Source: Sulfolobales archaeon
Lineage (GTDB): Archaea > Thermoproteota > Thermoprotei_A > Sulfolobales > AG1
Assembly (NCBI GenBank): GCA_038881635.1
Contig: JAVZPJ010000007.1
Span: 2,675 to 40,385 of the forward strand
Direction of reading: 5' to 3'
DNA length: 37,711 bases
Shown one piece after another: positions 8,394-17,192 of this stretch. The position numbers and the translations under genes were made by a program. The notes below the pieces were generated by a model, which was not told the origin of the DNA, made no database searches, and worked only from the letters and a program-made list of their open reading frames with translations. Numbering within the stretch: the stretch's first letter is position 1; each line of letters begins with the position of its first letter.

Positions 8394-10040
8394 CTATGTG
8401 TAGAGAGGTATTCTTCTGAACCTGATATATGCTAGGATTGGAGGAATGAAGATCCAGGATGCTATAGATATGGCAACATACAAGGGATCTAGACTCAGCT
8501 GAGTGCCTATTATATGATTCTGAGCAAGCTCCACGAAAAATCTCGTAGCTATTCTAGGATTAAAGTAGAGACTTCTACTGGTGAAATCCTGAATATCCTG
8601 AAGACTAGAGATTCCGAATACTGTGAAAGCTAGTAGGAACATGATCGCATCCCAGAATATCACTAGTATCATATAGAGTAATATGGCAAGACCCATGTAC
8701 ATACCCGATCTTAGAGAAGTTGCTATAGAGTAGATCAGTGATAGAAATCCTGCGAGTGCCAGCATCACTGACGCGTACAGATAGACAAGTGTTAGAGCAT
8801 CGTATGAGAAGCCTAGGAAAACTGTAGTTGAGATCTGGAAGACTACTGTGAAGAGTAGAGTCATTATAGCGAGTGAAACCAGCTGAGCTACATATCTATT
8901 TATAAAAAGATCTCTTCTAGTAATAGGTTTTGAAAGTATGAACTCAAGTTCTCCAGAAGACCTAGGTCTCGCCATAAGTTGATTCGAGAGATATACGACT
9001 GATATTGTGAAAAGCATCATTATAATAGCTATTGATGAAGACAGAGTTCCTGTGGCGGCAGCAGTTATCGGAGAAACCGAGTTGAAGCTTATTATAAGAG
9101 TATTCTGATCTGCAGATGATTTATTTACATCTATAATCACCACACCATATCTCAGATCTCTCATAAGATCTTCGGGAGCTTTCAGATAAACTTCACTCCA
9201 GAAACCTCTGAGATTTCCATAGTATTGCAGAGAGATCTCACTAAGATTAATATTAGGAGTTTGAAGTACGAAAACATTTGGAGAAGCTCTAGCAGGTCCT
9301 GCTATTGGAGCTCCGATCATGATGCTCATGTTCAGAGATGTTTTCGATATATTATAATAGAGAGGATCTGTAAGAGGTCTGATAGAACCTCCATCGAATG
9401 AGAATCCGAAGACCATAGATTTGATACCCTTGCTATCTACGGCTAGTATCATAGAATCTAGATACGTGTAGGGCAAACCCTCCTGGATCTTTGGATATGA
9501 AGCTGAGAGAGGCAGATAGCCGCTAGCCCATCTGAAGATAACTAGAGGCATGCTTCTGTTATCTCCCGCAGAGGTGTAGAGAACTCCTGTCACAGTAATA
9601 TTAGCGGAGTCTTTCGAAAGATATAATGTTGGTGTGGCAAAAGCTGTAGGAGATGCCGGGGTTTGCAGGGGTATAGGTGCTTGGCTCATGATCTCTTTCA
9701 TAAGATCTCTTGTGTTAAGCTCTGCATATATGAGTCCGCTATCATTAGAAAAAGTCTCTAGAATTCTTGAGCTACCTAGGTATAGTTCTGCTCTTACACT
9801 ACTCAAAGGCTCTCCATTCTTATTAAAGACAGCTCCTAACAGATACGATCTATCTAATCCTACGGCTAGAGCTCCTATGAAGTTCACATCCTCAAGAGCT
9901 ACTCCTCCTTGAAGTAGAGATACTTTCAGTAGATATGTTAATCCTACTCCTGCTAGTAATGCTAGTAGTAGTAGCATTATTGTTGATATTCTCAGAATAG
10001 ACCTCCTGAGATCATATATGATAGGAGATAAGCTCATCAT
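8394..10040 (-). CDS. ABC-2 type transporter permease with large extracellular domain
   Basis: Membrane partner of the ATPase coded just upstream (ATGA overlap at 10037-10040). Layout: a short cytoplasmic start, membrane helix ~18-38, an extracellular region of nearly 290 residues, then about five more helices from ~330 to the end. The motif FILSKPITRRDLFINRY after the second helix is typical of ABC-2 permeases. At ~68-110 the extracellular part (GAVFNKNGEPLSSVRAELYL, then TFSNDSGL) resembles a carboxypeptidase-regulatory-like beta-sandwich. Many N-x-S/T sites lie in this part, which suits an outside location. The cargo is unknown; lipid, peptide or drug export are all possible. 548 residues is longer than simple ABC-2 permeases. 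Confidence 0.85.
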   Translation of the reverse strand: MMSLSPIIYDLRRSILRISTIMLLLLALLAGVGLTYLLKVSLLQGGVALEDVNFIGALAVGLDRSYLLGAVFNKNGEPLSSVRAELYLGSSRILETFSNDSGLIYAELNTRDLMKEIMSQAPIPLQTPASPTAFATPTLYLSKDSANITVTGVLYTSAGDNRSMPLVIFRWASGYLPLSASYPKIQEGLPYTYLDSMILAVDSKGIKSMVFGFSFDGGSIRPLTDPLYYNISKTSLNMSIMIGAPIAGPARASPNVFVLQTPNINLSEISLQYYGNLRGFWSEVYLKAPEDLMRDLRYGVVIIDVNKSSADQNTLIISFNSVSPITAAATGTLSSSIAIIMMLFTISVVYLSNQLMARPRSSGELEFILSKPITRRDLFINRYVAQLVSLAIMTLLFTVVFQISTTVFLGFSYDALTLVYLYASVMLALAGFLSLIYSIATSLRSGMYMGLAILLYMILVIFWDAIMFLLAFTVFGISSLQDIQDFTSRSLYFNPRIATRFFVELAQNHIIGTQLSLDPLYVAISIASWIFIPPILAYIRFRRIPLYT

Positions 10041-10765
10041 CTCTCACCTATGAGTTTGAAGAAGAACTCTTCTAGAGCTCCATGCTCTCTACTACCAACT
10101 CTACTTCTTATCTCATCAATACTCATATCAGCTATAATCCTCCCCCTATGTATGAATACAACTCTATCAGCAATACCCTCAACCTCCGAGAGTATATGAG
10201 AAGAGAATAAAACCGCTTTACCCTCTTTCTTAAATTCCTGAGCCAGCTGTCTGAAGAATACAATACCCTGAGGATCCAGACCGTTGAGAACTTCGTCGAA
10301 GAGGAAATTAGGAGGATTACTTATCATGCTCAGAGCTAGTGCAAATCTCTTTCTCATACCCTGGGAATACTGACCAATCTTTCTATTCATAGCATCTTCA
10401 AGTCCGAACCTGCTCATAAGCTCTCTACCGAGTCTTAAGGCTTCAGACCTTGAGTAGCCGTGAAATCCTGCTATGTATATGAAGTAGTCTAATGCTTTGA
10501 AATCTCTTTCAAATAAAGGTATCTCAGGAATCCACCCGATCCTCTCAGAAACCTTCTTCTTATCCTTAGTAACAGAGTAGCCGTCAACAATTACATCTCC
10601 GGAATCAGGTGGAAGCACTCCAGCAGCTATTCTAATAGTAGTGGTCTTACCAGCACCGTTGAGACCTACAAAACCTACTATCTCTCCATTTCTCACATTG
10701 AAAGACACTCTATCAAGAGCTTTAAAGCCTCCGAAACTCTTCGAAACATTTTCGATGGAGATCAT
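10037..10765 (-). CDS. ABC-2 type transporter ATP-binding protein
   Basis: ATPase of an ABC-2 type exporter. Walker A GLNGAGKT (34-41), signature YSQGM (133-137), Walker B FLFDE (154-158) and the H-loop SSH (188-190) are all intact, and the length (242 residues) is usual. I chose ATG 10765 because a GGGTG lies about seven bases before it; a GTG at 10774 would add three residues. It is the first gene of a three-gene operon with the permease (four-base overlap) and a PHP phosphoesterase. A TATA box lies in the palindromic AT-rich stretch at 10814-10835. Confidence 0.93.
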   Translation of the reverse strand: MISIENVSKSFGGFKALDRVSFNVRNGEIVGFVGLNGAGKTTTIRIAAGVLPPDSGDVIVDGYSVTKDKKKVSERIGWIPEIPLFERDFKALDYFIYIAGFHGYSRSEALRLGRELMSRFGLEDAMNRKIGQYSQGMRKRFALALSMISNPPNFLFDEVLNGLDPQGIVFFRQLAQEFKKEGKAVLFSSHILSEVEGIADRVVFIHRGRIIADMSIDEIRSRVGSREHGALEEFFFKLIGER

Positions 10766-10774
10766 GTGACACAC

Positions 10775-10979
10775 CCTAAAGGTTTCATTCTACCAGTAGG
10801 ATTTCGATAAGAAGCATATAAATATGTAAATATGCTGGCGTGCGTATCATGTTGAAGGATCTTTATTGAAGACCTATGAGAAAAATTCAATTCTAAGATC
10901 TAGATCTTAGATAATGATATATCTTCTACTGGGATATATGAGAGATCTGCTGGGAAGTTCTTATCCTCTGATAACCATT
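10775..10979. promoter_or_regulatory. 205-bp non-coding region with promoter and perfect palindrome
   Basis: One of the two longest gene-free stretches in the window. It holds an AT-rich imperfect palindrome at 10814-10835 that contains TATA boxes in both directions. The minus-strand one is well placed for the ABC exporter operon. A perfect 20-bp palindrome, TCTAAGATCTAGATCTTAGA, lies at 10892-10911. I see no convincing RNA gene or open frame. Whether anything is made from the plus-strand TATA is unknown. Confidence 0.5.
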
Positions 10980-12146
10980 CTATATAACTTTTCTTATTCT
11001 ACCCAAACCTTTCAGTTCTAAGAAAACTCCTAGGTCTCCTGGCACCTCGTATAAGGCTTGTGATCTTACTTCGAGTGTGCGTTCTAAAAATCTTATTCTA
11101 GGTATTCTATATCTTATCTCGATTATAATCCTGAGATCTTTAAATGGTGATAGTTTCTCTGATTCTGGTGTGAAATTCTCCAGCTCGCTCAAATCTATTT
11201 TCTTTGTGATAAGCCCTGATTTGCCATTTATAGAGTTGGGTATTCTCACGAGTCTTGATATATCTATCGTGACCATCGTATCAATAGGTATTCCAGCATA
11301 TTCGTTGTAGAGTTTCTCAAGGTCTCTAAGCTTGTTTCTATCAATCCGTCTTATTATATCCAAGCCTTCGGAACCTGATGAAAGTATGTATCTTCTTATA
11401 TCCTCATCTTCTATGATTCTTAGGATCCTTCTCGCAATTCTACTTCTAATCCCTCCATCAGAGATTCTTGGTGGTAGAATGATAAGATCTGGATCTATAT
11501 TTTCCCTAATATTGTAATCTTTAGCTAGAACATATTCGGCAATGATCCTTCTCTCATCTCTTCCAAGCTCTCTAAATCTCTCATCAAAAACCCTCACATG
11601 AAAACCTCTGTTTCCTGAGAAGTACACCTCTAGAGAGTTTCTGCTGACACCAATTTCCTCTATAAGCACATCAACAAGATCCCTAGTTATTCTAGCAGCT
11701 TCTGAAAGACACTCTGGTTCTACAAGATCTATAGTTTCTCCAGAACACTGAGGACATTCCTCAGAAGGATTTTCAGATACTACACCGCATTCAGGGCATA
11801 TTCTAAGTCTTCTAATCCACCCACTTCTAACGCATTTCTCAATATGATCCGCATCTATATCAAAGAGAAGATCTGAACCTCTCCAACCTTTTGCATCCAT
11901 ATCCTCTACAGCCGGATGAAGATATGTTGCTGATGAATAGTAGAGATGTAGCGGTGGATTTCTAGTGAAGAAATCTATAACTTCATCGCGTGTTCTAAAA
12001 GAGAGATGTCTCACATAAGACTGAGATCTGAATGGCTGGTATGCAAATTCTCTGAACTCAAGATCTTCTGGAAGTATGAGAGGAGCTCTTGAATAATATT
12101 CCGAGAACAGTCTTTCCACAGCACTAATCTTCTCTTGGAGCGACAT
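10980..12146 (-). CDS. priS: DNA primase small (catalytic) subunit PriS
   Basis: Catalytic subunit of the archaeal/eukaryotic primase, which makes primers together with PriL. The metal-binding DID is at 96-98 (LLFDIDAD), the SGNRGFH motif at 177-183, and a zinc-knuckle-like set C117, C120, C131, C134 (CPEC...CPQC) lies between. 388 residues fits crenarchaeal PriS. The ATG at 12146 lies 23 bases inside the end of the PCNA gene, so the two are surely cotranscribed and probably translationally coupled. PriL is not in the window. Confidence 0.96.
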   Translation of the reverse strand: MSLQEKISAVERLFSEYYSRAPLILPEDLEFREFAYQPFRSQSYVRHLSFRTRDEVIDFFTRNPPLHLYYSSATYLHPAVEDMDAKGWRGSDLLFDIDADHIEKCVRSGWIRRLRICPECGVVSENPSEECPQCSGETIDLVEPECLSEAARITRDLVDVLIEEIGVSRNSLEVYFSGNRGFHVRVFDERFRELGRDERRIIAEYVLAKDYNIRENIDPDLIILPPRISDGGIRSRIARRILRIIEDEDIRRYILSSGSEGLDIIRRIDRNKLRDLEKLYNEYAGIPIDTMVTIDISRLVRIPNSINGKSGLITKKIDLSELENFTPESEKLSPFKDLRIIIEIRYRIPRIRFLERTLEVRSQALYEVPGDLGVFLELKGLGRIRKVI

Positions 12147-12876
12147 AAAGTGTCAGCCTAGCACTTCTCGGCAGGCTTGTAGTAATTCTGATAGGCAGAC
12201 TCTCTCCATATGCTATCTCTACATCATCGCTTATCATAGAAACCTTAGAGATCTTATCAAGATAGCTTAGAGAATACTTACTCCTCTGCTCTTTCTCTGC
12301 TTTAAACTCATAGCTTCTGAGAAGACCTGATTCCTGAGATAGCTCTATGAAAACCTCTCCGATCTCGGATGATGATTGTAAAAGCATCTTGCTCTGATCC
12401 GATACTATCTCGAAAACTTCTCCTACTTCGGAGAGAACTTTATAGCTGCTTCTAAAAGCCTGGGGAACTACAGAAGCTTTGACAGGGAATTCTAGAGAGA
12501 GTTCTGGAGGTTCTTCTACAACTCCTGGAGATAGTGCTGAGAATTCAAAGAATCTCTCAACACCTTCAGGAGATGAAAGTCCTACTCTAATGCTCGGAGG
12601 CTGATATTCTATTACTATCTCATCTTTCTTACCAGCTCTTCTGAGGATCTTCATCATATTCTCAAGATTCACAGGTATTCTATATTCTTTATCGATATCT
12701 ATAATATCAAAACCTTCTCTAGGGATCATGAATTCTATCATGGCAACATGAGCCGGATCCATGGCTCTCATCATCAGACCTGATTCATTCACTACCATGA
12801 TAGCGTTTTCAATGAGATCCTCTACAGCAGCTATAGAATATCTCCAAACTCTAGCATCAACAAATCTAAGTCTCAT
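12124..12876 (-). CDS. pcn: DNA polymerase sliding clamp PCNA
   Basis: Ring-shaped clamp that holds polymerase, FEN1 and ligase on DNA. The start MRLRFVDARVWRYSIAAVED, the MRAMDPAHVAMIEFMIP segment and a C-terminal PIRITTSLPRSARLTLYVAP are typical of PCNA; 250 residues is the usual size. I chose ATG 12876 because GGTG lies six bases before it; an upstream ATG at 12891 would add five residues before this site. Crenarchaea often have two or three PCNA paralogues that form heterotrimers, and I cannot say which this is. It overlaps priS downstream. Confidence 0.95.
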   Translation of the reverse strand: MRLRFVDARVWRYSIAAVEDLIENAIMVVNESGLMMRAMDPAHVAMIEFMIPREGFDIIDIDKEYRIPVNLENMMKILRRAGKKDEIVIEYQPPSIRVGLSSPEGVERFFEFSALSPGVVEEPPELSLEFPVKASVVPQAFRSSYKVLSEVGEVFEIVSDQSKMLLQSSSEIGEVFIELSQESGLLRSYEFKAEKEQRSKYSLSYLDKISKVSMISDDVEIAYGESLPIRITTSLPRSARLTLYVAPRED

Positions 12877-12905
12877 TAAAACACCATACATAATTCTATA
12901 TAGAA

Positions 12906-12918
12906 ACCATTTATATCA
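12906..12918. promoter_or_regulatory. Shared TATA element between PCNA and HAD genes
   Basis: ACCATTTATATCA reads as a TATA box in both directions. The spacing gives starts near 12887 (minus, PCNA) and near 12939 (plus, HAD gene), each just before a GGTG-type ribosome-binding site. Only 69 bases separate the two chosen start codons. Confidence 0.5.
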
Positions 12919-12945
12919 TATATCTCATACAAACCTGGTGATACT

Positions 12946-13572
12946 TTGATTAAAATCGTGACATTCGATGTATATGGTACTCTTGTTGATTGGAGGTATT
13001 CCATAGGATCTTTTCTCAGCAGATATGTTTCGAGAGATTCTATTGAAGAATACTTCGAATGCGACTTCTACGAAGTGAGATCCTATAAACCGTATAAAGA
13101 AGTGCTTAGAACATGTCTTAGAAGAGTTATGGAGAGAAGAGGTCTTAGCTACAGTGATTTTCTTGGAGAAGCTTTTATAAGAAACTTCGCTAGATCTCCT
13201 CCCTTCCCAGACACTATCTATGGACTTATAATGCTCAGAAACTCAGGTTTTAAAACAGGTGTTATATCTAACACAGACAGAGATCTTATTGATGTGACTT
13301 TACATGGTTTCAGAGATCTCTTCGACTATATCATCACAGCCGAGGATTTAAAGATCTACAAACCTGATCCGAGGGCTTTTAGAAGAGCTCTCGATATCAT
13401 AGGTCTAGACCCCGAGTATGTTCTTCACGTGTCAGCATACCCTCAATATGATCTGGTTCCGGCGAGTAGTATCAATATTAGAAGTGTTCATGTGAATAGA
13501 TATGGATATGATTGGAAGCCTGAGATCAGATCCTTAGACGAGCTTGTGAGTTATATAAAGTCTTTAAAATAG
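12946..13572 (+). CDS. HAD-superfamily hydrolase, haloacid dehalogenase type II-like
   Basis: Hydrolase using an aspartate nucleophile. Motif I is FDVYGTLVD with D8, motif II SNTD at 108-111, motif III the Lys in YKPD (K139). Motif IV reads HVSAYPQYD (161-169) in place of the usual VGD, which is closer to the VSSNxxD of L-2-haloacid dehalogenases than to phosphatases. The FDVYGTL start also fits that group. The real substrate is unknown and a phosphatase role is still possible. The TTG start at 12946 is supported by GGTGA at 12938-12942. A crotonase gene follows. Confidence 0.85.
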   Translation: MIKIVTFDVYGTLVDWRYSIGSFLSRYVSRDSIEEYFECDFYEVRSYKPYKEVLRTCLRRVMERRGLSYSDFLGEAFIRNFARSPPFPDTIYGLIMLRNSGFKTGVISNTDRDLIDVTLHGFRDLFDYIITAEDLKIYKPDPRAFRRALDIIGLDPEYVLHVSAYPQYDLVPASSINIRSVHVNRYGYDWKPEIRSLDELVSYIKSLK

Positions 13573-13591
13573 TTATGTGGAGGTCTTTGAA

Positions 13592-14353
13592 TTGAGTCTT
13601 GTTAAGACTGAGAGAATAGATTACATAGCTTGGATCTCAATGAACAGACCTGAGAAAGGCAATGCACTCAGCACCAGTCTCATGAGAGAAATCATAGGAG
13701 CTGTGAAAGAGGTTGAGAGAGATCCTAGTGTGAGGATCGTGATATTCTCAGGCGAGGGTAAGTTCTTCTCGAGCGGTATAGACCTCTCCGAGATCTCCTC
13801 AGCATCAAGTCCTGAAGATGTTGAGAGAATATTTAGAGTACTTGCAGAGCTATTCAAAACCCTCTTGAACCTCTCAAAACCTCTCATCATAGCTATTAAT
13901 GGAGATGCTTATGGAGGAGGTGCTGAGATGATCTGGACAGGAGATGTGGTTCTAGCTGTTGAAGATGCAAGACTCGGATGGGTTGAATCTAGATGGGGTC
14001 TAATACCTCCCGCACTCTCAGGAGTAGGAGCTCTCGTGATAGGTTTTGCAAGAGCATCTCTAATAGCTCTCACATCAGGAGTTATAAGTGCTAGAGAAGC
14101 CTATCAATACGGCATGATCTCTTATCTCACGACGAGAGAGAAGCTTAGAGATGATGCGATCAGGATCGCTAGAAGTATTATATCAACTAGTGCTCCAGAA
14201 TCTATAGAATCCATAAAGAATATAATGAGAAATGTTAAAACAGGAGCACTCCTAGATCTAGGAGTATCAGAACTGCTGAGATTATCAAGATCAGGAGATC
14301 TTATTAGAAGAGCTAGAGATTTTATAGAGAAGAAACAATATCCAGTATACTAG
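13592..14353 (+). CDS. Enoyl-CoA hydratase/isomerase (crotonase) family protein
   Basis: Acyl-CoA enzyme of the crotonase fold. ISMNRPEKGNALS is the family start, FFSSGIDLSEI and NGDAYGGG supply the oxyanion hole, and both acidic residues matching the catalytic pair of enoyl-CoA hydratase are present (E112 in GGGAEM, E132 in WVESRWGLIP). I chose TTG 13592 because GGAGG at 13579-13583 lies eight bases before it and the protein then begins MSLVKTERIDYIAW as the family does; a GTG at 13577 lies before this site. 253 residues is normal. The exact substrate cannot be told. The ETF operon lies just beyond, converging, so a role in acyl-CoA oxidation is reasonable. Confidence 0.9.
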   Translation: MSLVKTERIDYIAWISMNRPEKGNALSTSLMREIIGAVKEVERDPSVRIVIFSGEGKFFSSGIDLSEISSASSPEDVERIFRVLAELFKTLLNLSKPLIIAINGDAYGGGAEMIWTGDVVLAVEDARLGWVESRWGLIPPALSGVGALVIGFARASLIALTSGVISAREAYQYGMISYLTTREKLRDDAIRIARSIISTSAPESIESIKNIMRNVKTGALLDLGVSELLRLSRSGDLIRRARDFIEKKQYPVY

Positions 14354-14377
14354 ATATAGAATACTATACCAGTTTTT

Positions 14378-16054
14378 TCAGCCGTACTGATATTTAACAC
14401 CTTTTCCATCTCTCTGATGATGGAATCTTATAATATTAGGAGGACCTATAAACCAGCATGTGCCGCACTCCACGCATGAAACATGATCGAATCTAAGCTT
14501 TCCCATGCTTATATCTTTCAAAGTCTCTCTCATAGCGCTACCCCTGTCTCCACTCTTCCTGAGTCTGCTCTGTTCTAGATTGAATAAATATAGATCTTTA
14601 TATGATGCGAATACTCCTTTACCTTCTACAACCAGTGTATAACAGTTCATGGGGCATGCTGAAACCCATAGCTTTCTAGGATCTCTGTTAGCATTCTCAT
14701 AATCCACATCGATATGGATGTATTCTTTATTCTCATTATACTTTAGAATATTAATTCTCTCCTGAACCTTCTTAATAGCATCTCCAGAAGCTCTTCTAAT
14801 ATCTCCTCTAAAGATCCTTTCTCTACCCATGATCTTCAGCATGATCTTATACCCATAGCCGTAGAGAAGAGAGCTCTCAGATAATATGCTCTGCCTCTTA
14901 TATCTCTCTATATCTCTGGTAATAGGTCTGAGGAGATCCTGATATACGGAGAGAGCAGCCTCCGTGAATAATCCTCTAGATCTTGCTATTTCAAAAGTCT
15001 TAGCAGCCATAATACCCGTGGCGACAGCTCTTCTCATACCATCTATCATTGCACCGATCTTCACAAAAGCTCCTAGAGCATCTCCAACTGCTATAAATCC
15101 GCTCGTATAAGGCTTTCTAAGATAGATCTTCGAACCCTTAGGGATATTATGAGCTGAGTATTCAACAAGCTTGCCACCTTCGATAAGCCTGGCTATCTCA
15201 GGATGGCTTTCCATCTCTTCGAGCATGTCAAGTGGTTTACCGATAGAGTCTCTATGCTTTTCAAGAGCTTTGAGCATTGAACTCATCTCTAGAACAAGTC
15301 CTATAGATATAGTGTTCTTATTAGTATAGATAAAACCTCCACCCTTGCTCCCATACATGAAATCTCCCATGATAGCTATGGCAACACCCTCGCCCTTACC
15401 TAGTTTGAATCTCTCTTCTATCTCGCTCTCTCCCAACTCGTAAACATGCTTGATTCCGTGGTATACATGCTCAGGCTCTAGATATCCTCTTAATCCTGCT
15501 TCTATAACTAGAGTGCTTGTGACACCGCTAGCATCGATCACGAGATCTCCGTAGATCTCCTCTTTATAAGTTCTCACGCCAACGATTCTTCCATTCTCTC
15601 TTATAAGACTCTCTCCAGTAGCATCCGTAACCACTATACCTCCAGCCTCTATGACTTTAGATGCAAGCCATCTATCAAATCTGGATCTCAGTACTGAATA
15701 GCCTTCGCTCTTCTCAGCTTCTCCATGGATCATTCTATCTAGAAAAGTTTCTGAGAGATCTAGAAACCTATATCTATGTCCATTACTCTTATCAGGTTTT
15801 GATAGGATCCAGAGTTTATAGTCTTTGATCCTTCTCTCCAGAGGTGCTTCACTATATAGTTCTGGTATGAGATCTTTAAGACCATAACCTTCTATATATG
15901 ACGTGTATATAACACCACCACTAGAATTCCTCTGACCAGGTACGTGAGCTTTCTCTAGAACTATAACCTTATAACCCTTCCTAGCCAGGTAATACGCAGC
16001 TGAAGAACCTGCGATTCCCGCTCCTACGATCACTACATCATATTTCTCAACCAA
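14378..16054 (-). CDS. fixCX: FixC-FixX fusion: ETF-quinone oxidoreductase with ferredoxin domain
   Basis: Flavoprotein that takes electrons from ETF and hands them to quinone, joined to its ferredoxin. The N-terminal FAD motif is VVIVGAGIAGSSAAYYLARK (GxGxxG at 11-16) and the FixC part runs to about 430. The C-terminal part is a FixX domain with four cluster cysteines: C467 (CPMNCYTL), then C527, C530, C533 in CVECGTC, ending GVKYQYG like E. coli FixX. Between C467 and C527 are 59 residues instead of about 20, so a ~40-residue insertion lies inside the ferredoxin domain. I chose TTG 16054 because GGAGGT lies seven bases before it; a GTG at 16063 overlaps that site. It follows etfA by a few bases. 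Confidence 0.9.
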   Translation of the reverse strand: MVEKYDVVIVGAGIAGSSAAYYLARKGYKVIVLEKAHVPGQRNSSGGVIYTSYIEGYGLKDLIPELYSEAPLERRIKDYKLWILSKPDKSNGHRYRFLDLSETFLDRMIHGEAEKSEGYSVLRSRFDRWLASKVIEAGGIVVTDATGESLIRENGRIVGVRTYKEEIYGDLVIDASGVTSTLVIEAGLRGYLEPEHVYHGIKHVYELGESEIEERFKLGKGEGVAIAIMGDFMYGSKGGGFIYTNKNTISIGLVLEMSSMLKALEKHRDSIGKPLDMLEEMESHPEIARLIEGGKLVEYSAHNIPKGSKIYLRKPYTSGFIAVGDALGAFVKIGAMIDGMRRAVATGIMAAKTFEIARSRGLFTEAALSVYQDLLRPITRDIERYKRQSILSESSLLYGYGYKIMLKIMGRERIFRGDIRRASGDAIKKVQERINILKYNENKEYIHIDVDYENANRDPRKLWVSACPMNCYTLVVEGKGVFASYKDLYLFNLEQSRLRKSGDRGSAMRETLKDISMGKLRFDHVSCVECGTCWFIGPPNIIRFHHQRDGKGVKYQYG

Positions 16055-16066
16055 TATCCACACCTC

Positions 16067-17191
16067 CTACTCTCCTAGCTTCTTCTTAAGAGCCTGTATG
16101 ATCTTTGGAAGAGCATCATATAAATCCTCAACTATTACATGTGTTGCTATTTCGAATATAGGAGCATTAGGATCTATATTTATAGCTATTATATTCTCAG
16201 AAGCCTGCATACCAACCTTATGCTGCACAGCACCGCTTATACCACACGCGATATAGATCTTCGGTGATACAGCTTTTCCCGTCTGACCGATCTGCATATC
16301 ATGTTTTATCCTGCCTTCAAGCTCTTTAAGCTCTGCATGTATCAGAGCTCTTGAAGCTCCTAAAGCTGTTCTCACACCAAGCTTTCTACCTATATACTCC
16401 GCCAACTCTCTAGCTGTCTCATAAGCTTTAACAGGATCAGGTTCTCCAGAAGGTCTTCTTAGAATCCCCATTCCAAGACTTACTATTAGATCAGCTTCAA
16501 CCAAAGGATCTCTAGTCTCCGGAAGTTTCTCAACATTTATAACTCTAAACCTCTTAACCTCCTCAGGTATCTCGGGATCAAATCTTATTATATCACCACT
16601 TCTACTGGTATCCCTCTGAGGAGGTTTAAAGTAGCCAGGTCTAACACCAGCTATCTGAGGTCTGTGTCTGGGTGTGTATATCTCTGCAATCCATATAGCG
16701 GCAGGTCTTATCTGAGCAAGAAGATTCTTGAAAGTCTTTCCAGCTAGCTTGAACTCATAGTCTTTCACATCAAAATCTATACAATCAGCTGCCATCCCAG
16801 TATTAAGCTTGTACGCAACTCTAGGACCTAGATCTCTTCCTAGATCGTCTGCCATGAAGAAGAGAGCCCAAGGCCTGTATCTAGACGCTATCTGGTACAT
16901 AACCTCTGTATATGCTATGGGATTGTAATGCTCGAGTTCCGGATGATCCGCGTATACAACATAGTCGGCACCTCTATAGATCAGGTCTTGAAGAAGCTCT
17001 CTAGGGATCTTATGTCCTAGAACTACCGCTCCAACTCTCATACCTATCTTCCTAGCAACTTTAGCCGCAGCACCTAAGGTTTCGAGACTTACCTCGAACA
17101 ACTCTCCTTCAATGAACTCTATGAAGCCCCATGCATCTTTATAACCTTCTAGATCAGGTGTTGCAGGTAGAAGTCTTGATTCGAGAGACAT
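16067..17191 (-). CDS. etfA: Electron transfer flavoprotein alpha subunit
   Basis: FAD-binding subunit of ETF (FixB). The C-terminal FAD domain is clear: GASRALIHAELKELEG, HDMQIGQTGKAVSPKIYIA, CGISGAVQHKVGM and IAINIDPNAPIFEIA. The N-terminal half is the usual alpha/beta domain that pairs with EtfB. 374 residues is slightly longer than bacterial EtfA. ATG 17191 is one base after the etfB stop, with GAGGTGG five bases before it; a GTG at 17200 would lie inside that site. Order etfB-etfA-fixCX suggests a membrane-linked, possibly electron-bifurcating EtfABCX complex, but bifurcation cannot be proved from this reading. Confidence 0.94.
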   Translation of the reverse strand: MSLESRLLPATPDLEGYKDAWGFIEFIEGELFEVSLETLGAAAKVARKIGMRVGAVVLGHKIPRELLQDLIYRGADYVVYADHPELEHYNPIAYTEVMYQIASRYRPWALFFMADDLGRDLGPRVAYKLNTGMAADCIDFDVKDYEFKLAGKTFKNLLAQIRPAAIWIAEIYTPRHRPQIAGVRPGYFKPPQRDTSRSGDIIRFDPEIPEEVKRFRVINVEKLPETRDPLVEADLIVSLGMGILRRPSGEPDPVKAYETARELAEYIGRKLGVRTALGASRALIHAELKELEGRIKHDMQIGQTGKAVSPKIYIACGISGAVQHKVGMQASENIIAINIDPNAPIFEIATHVIVEDLYDALPKIIQALKKKLGE

Positions 17192-17192
17192 T

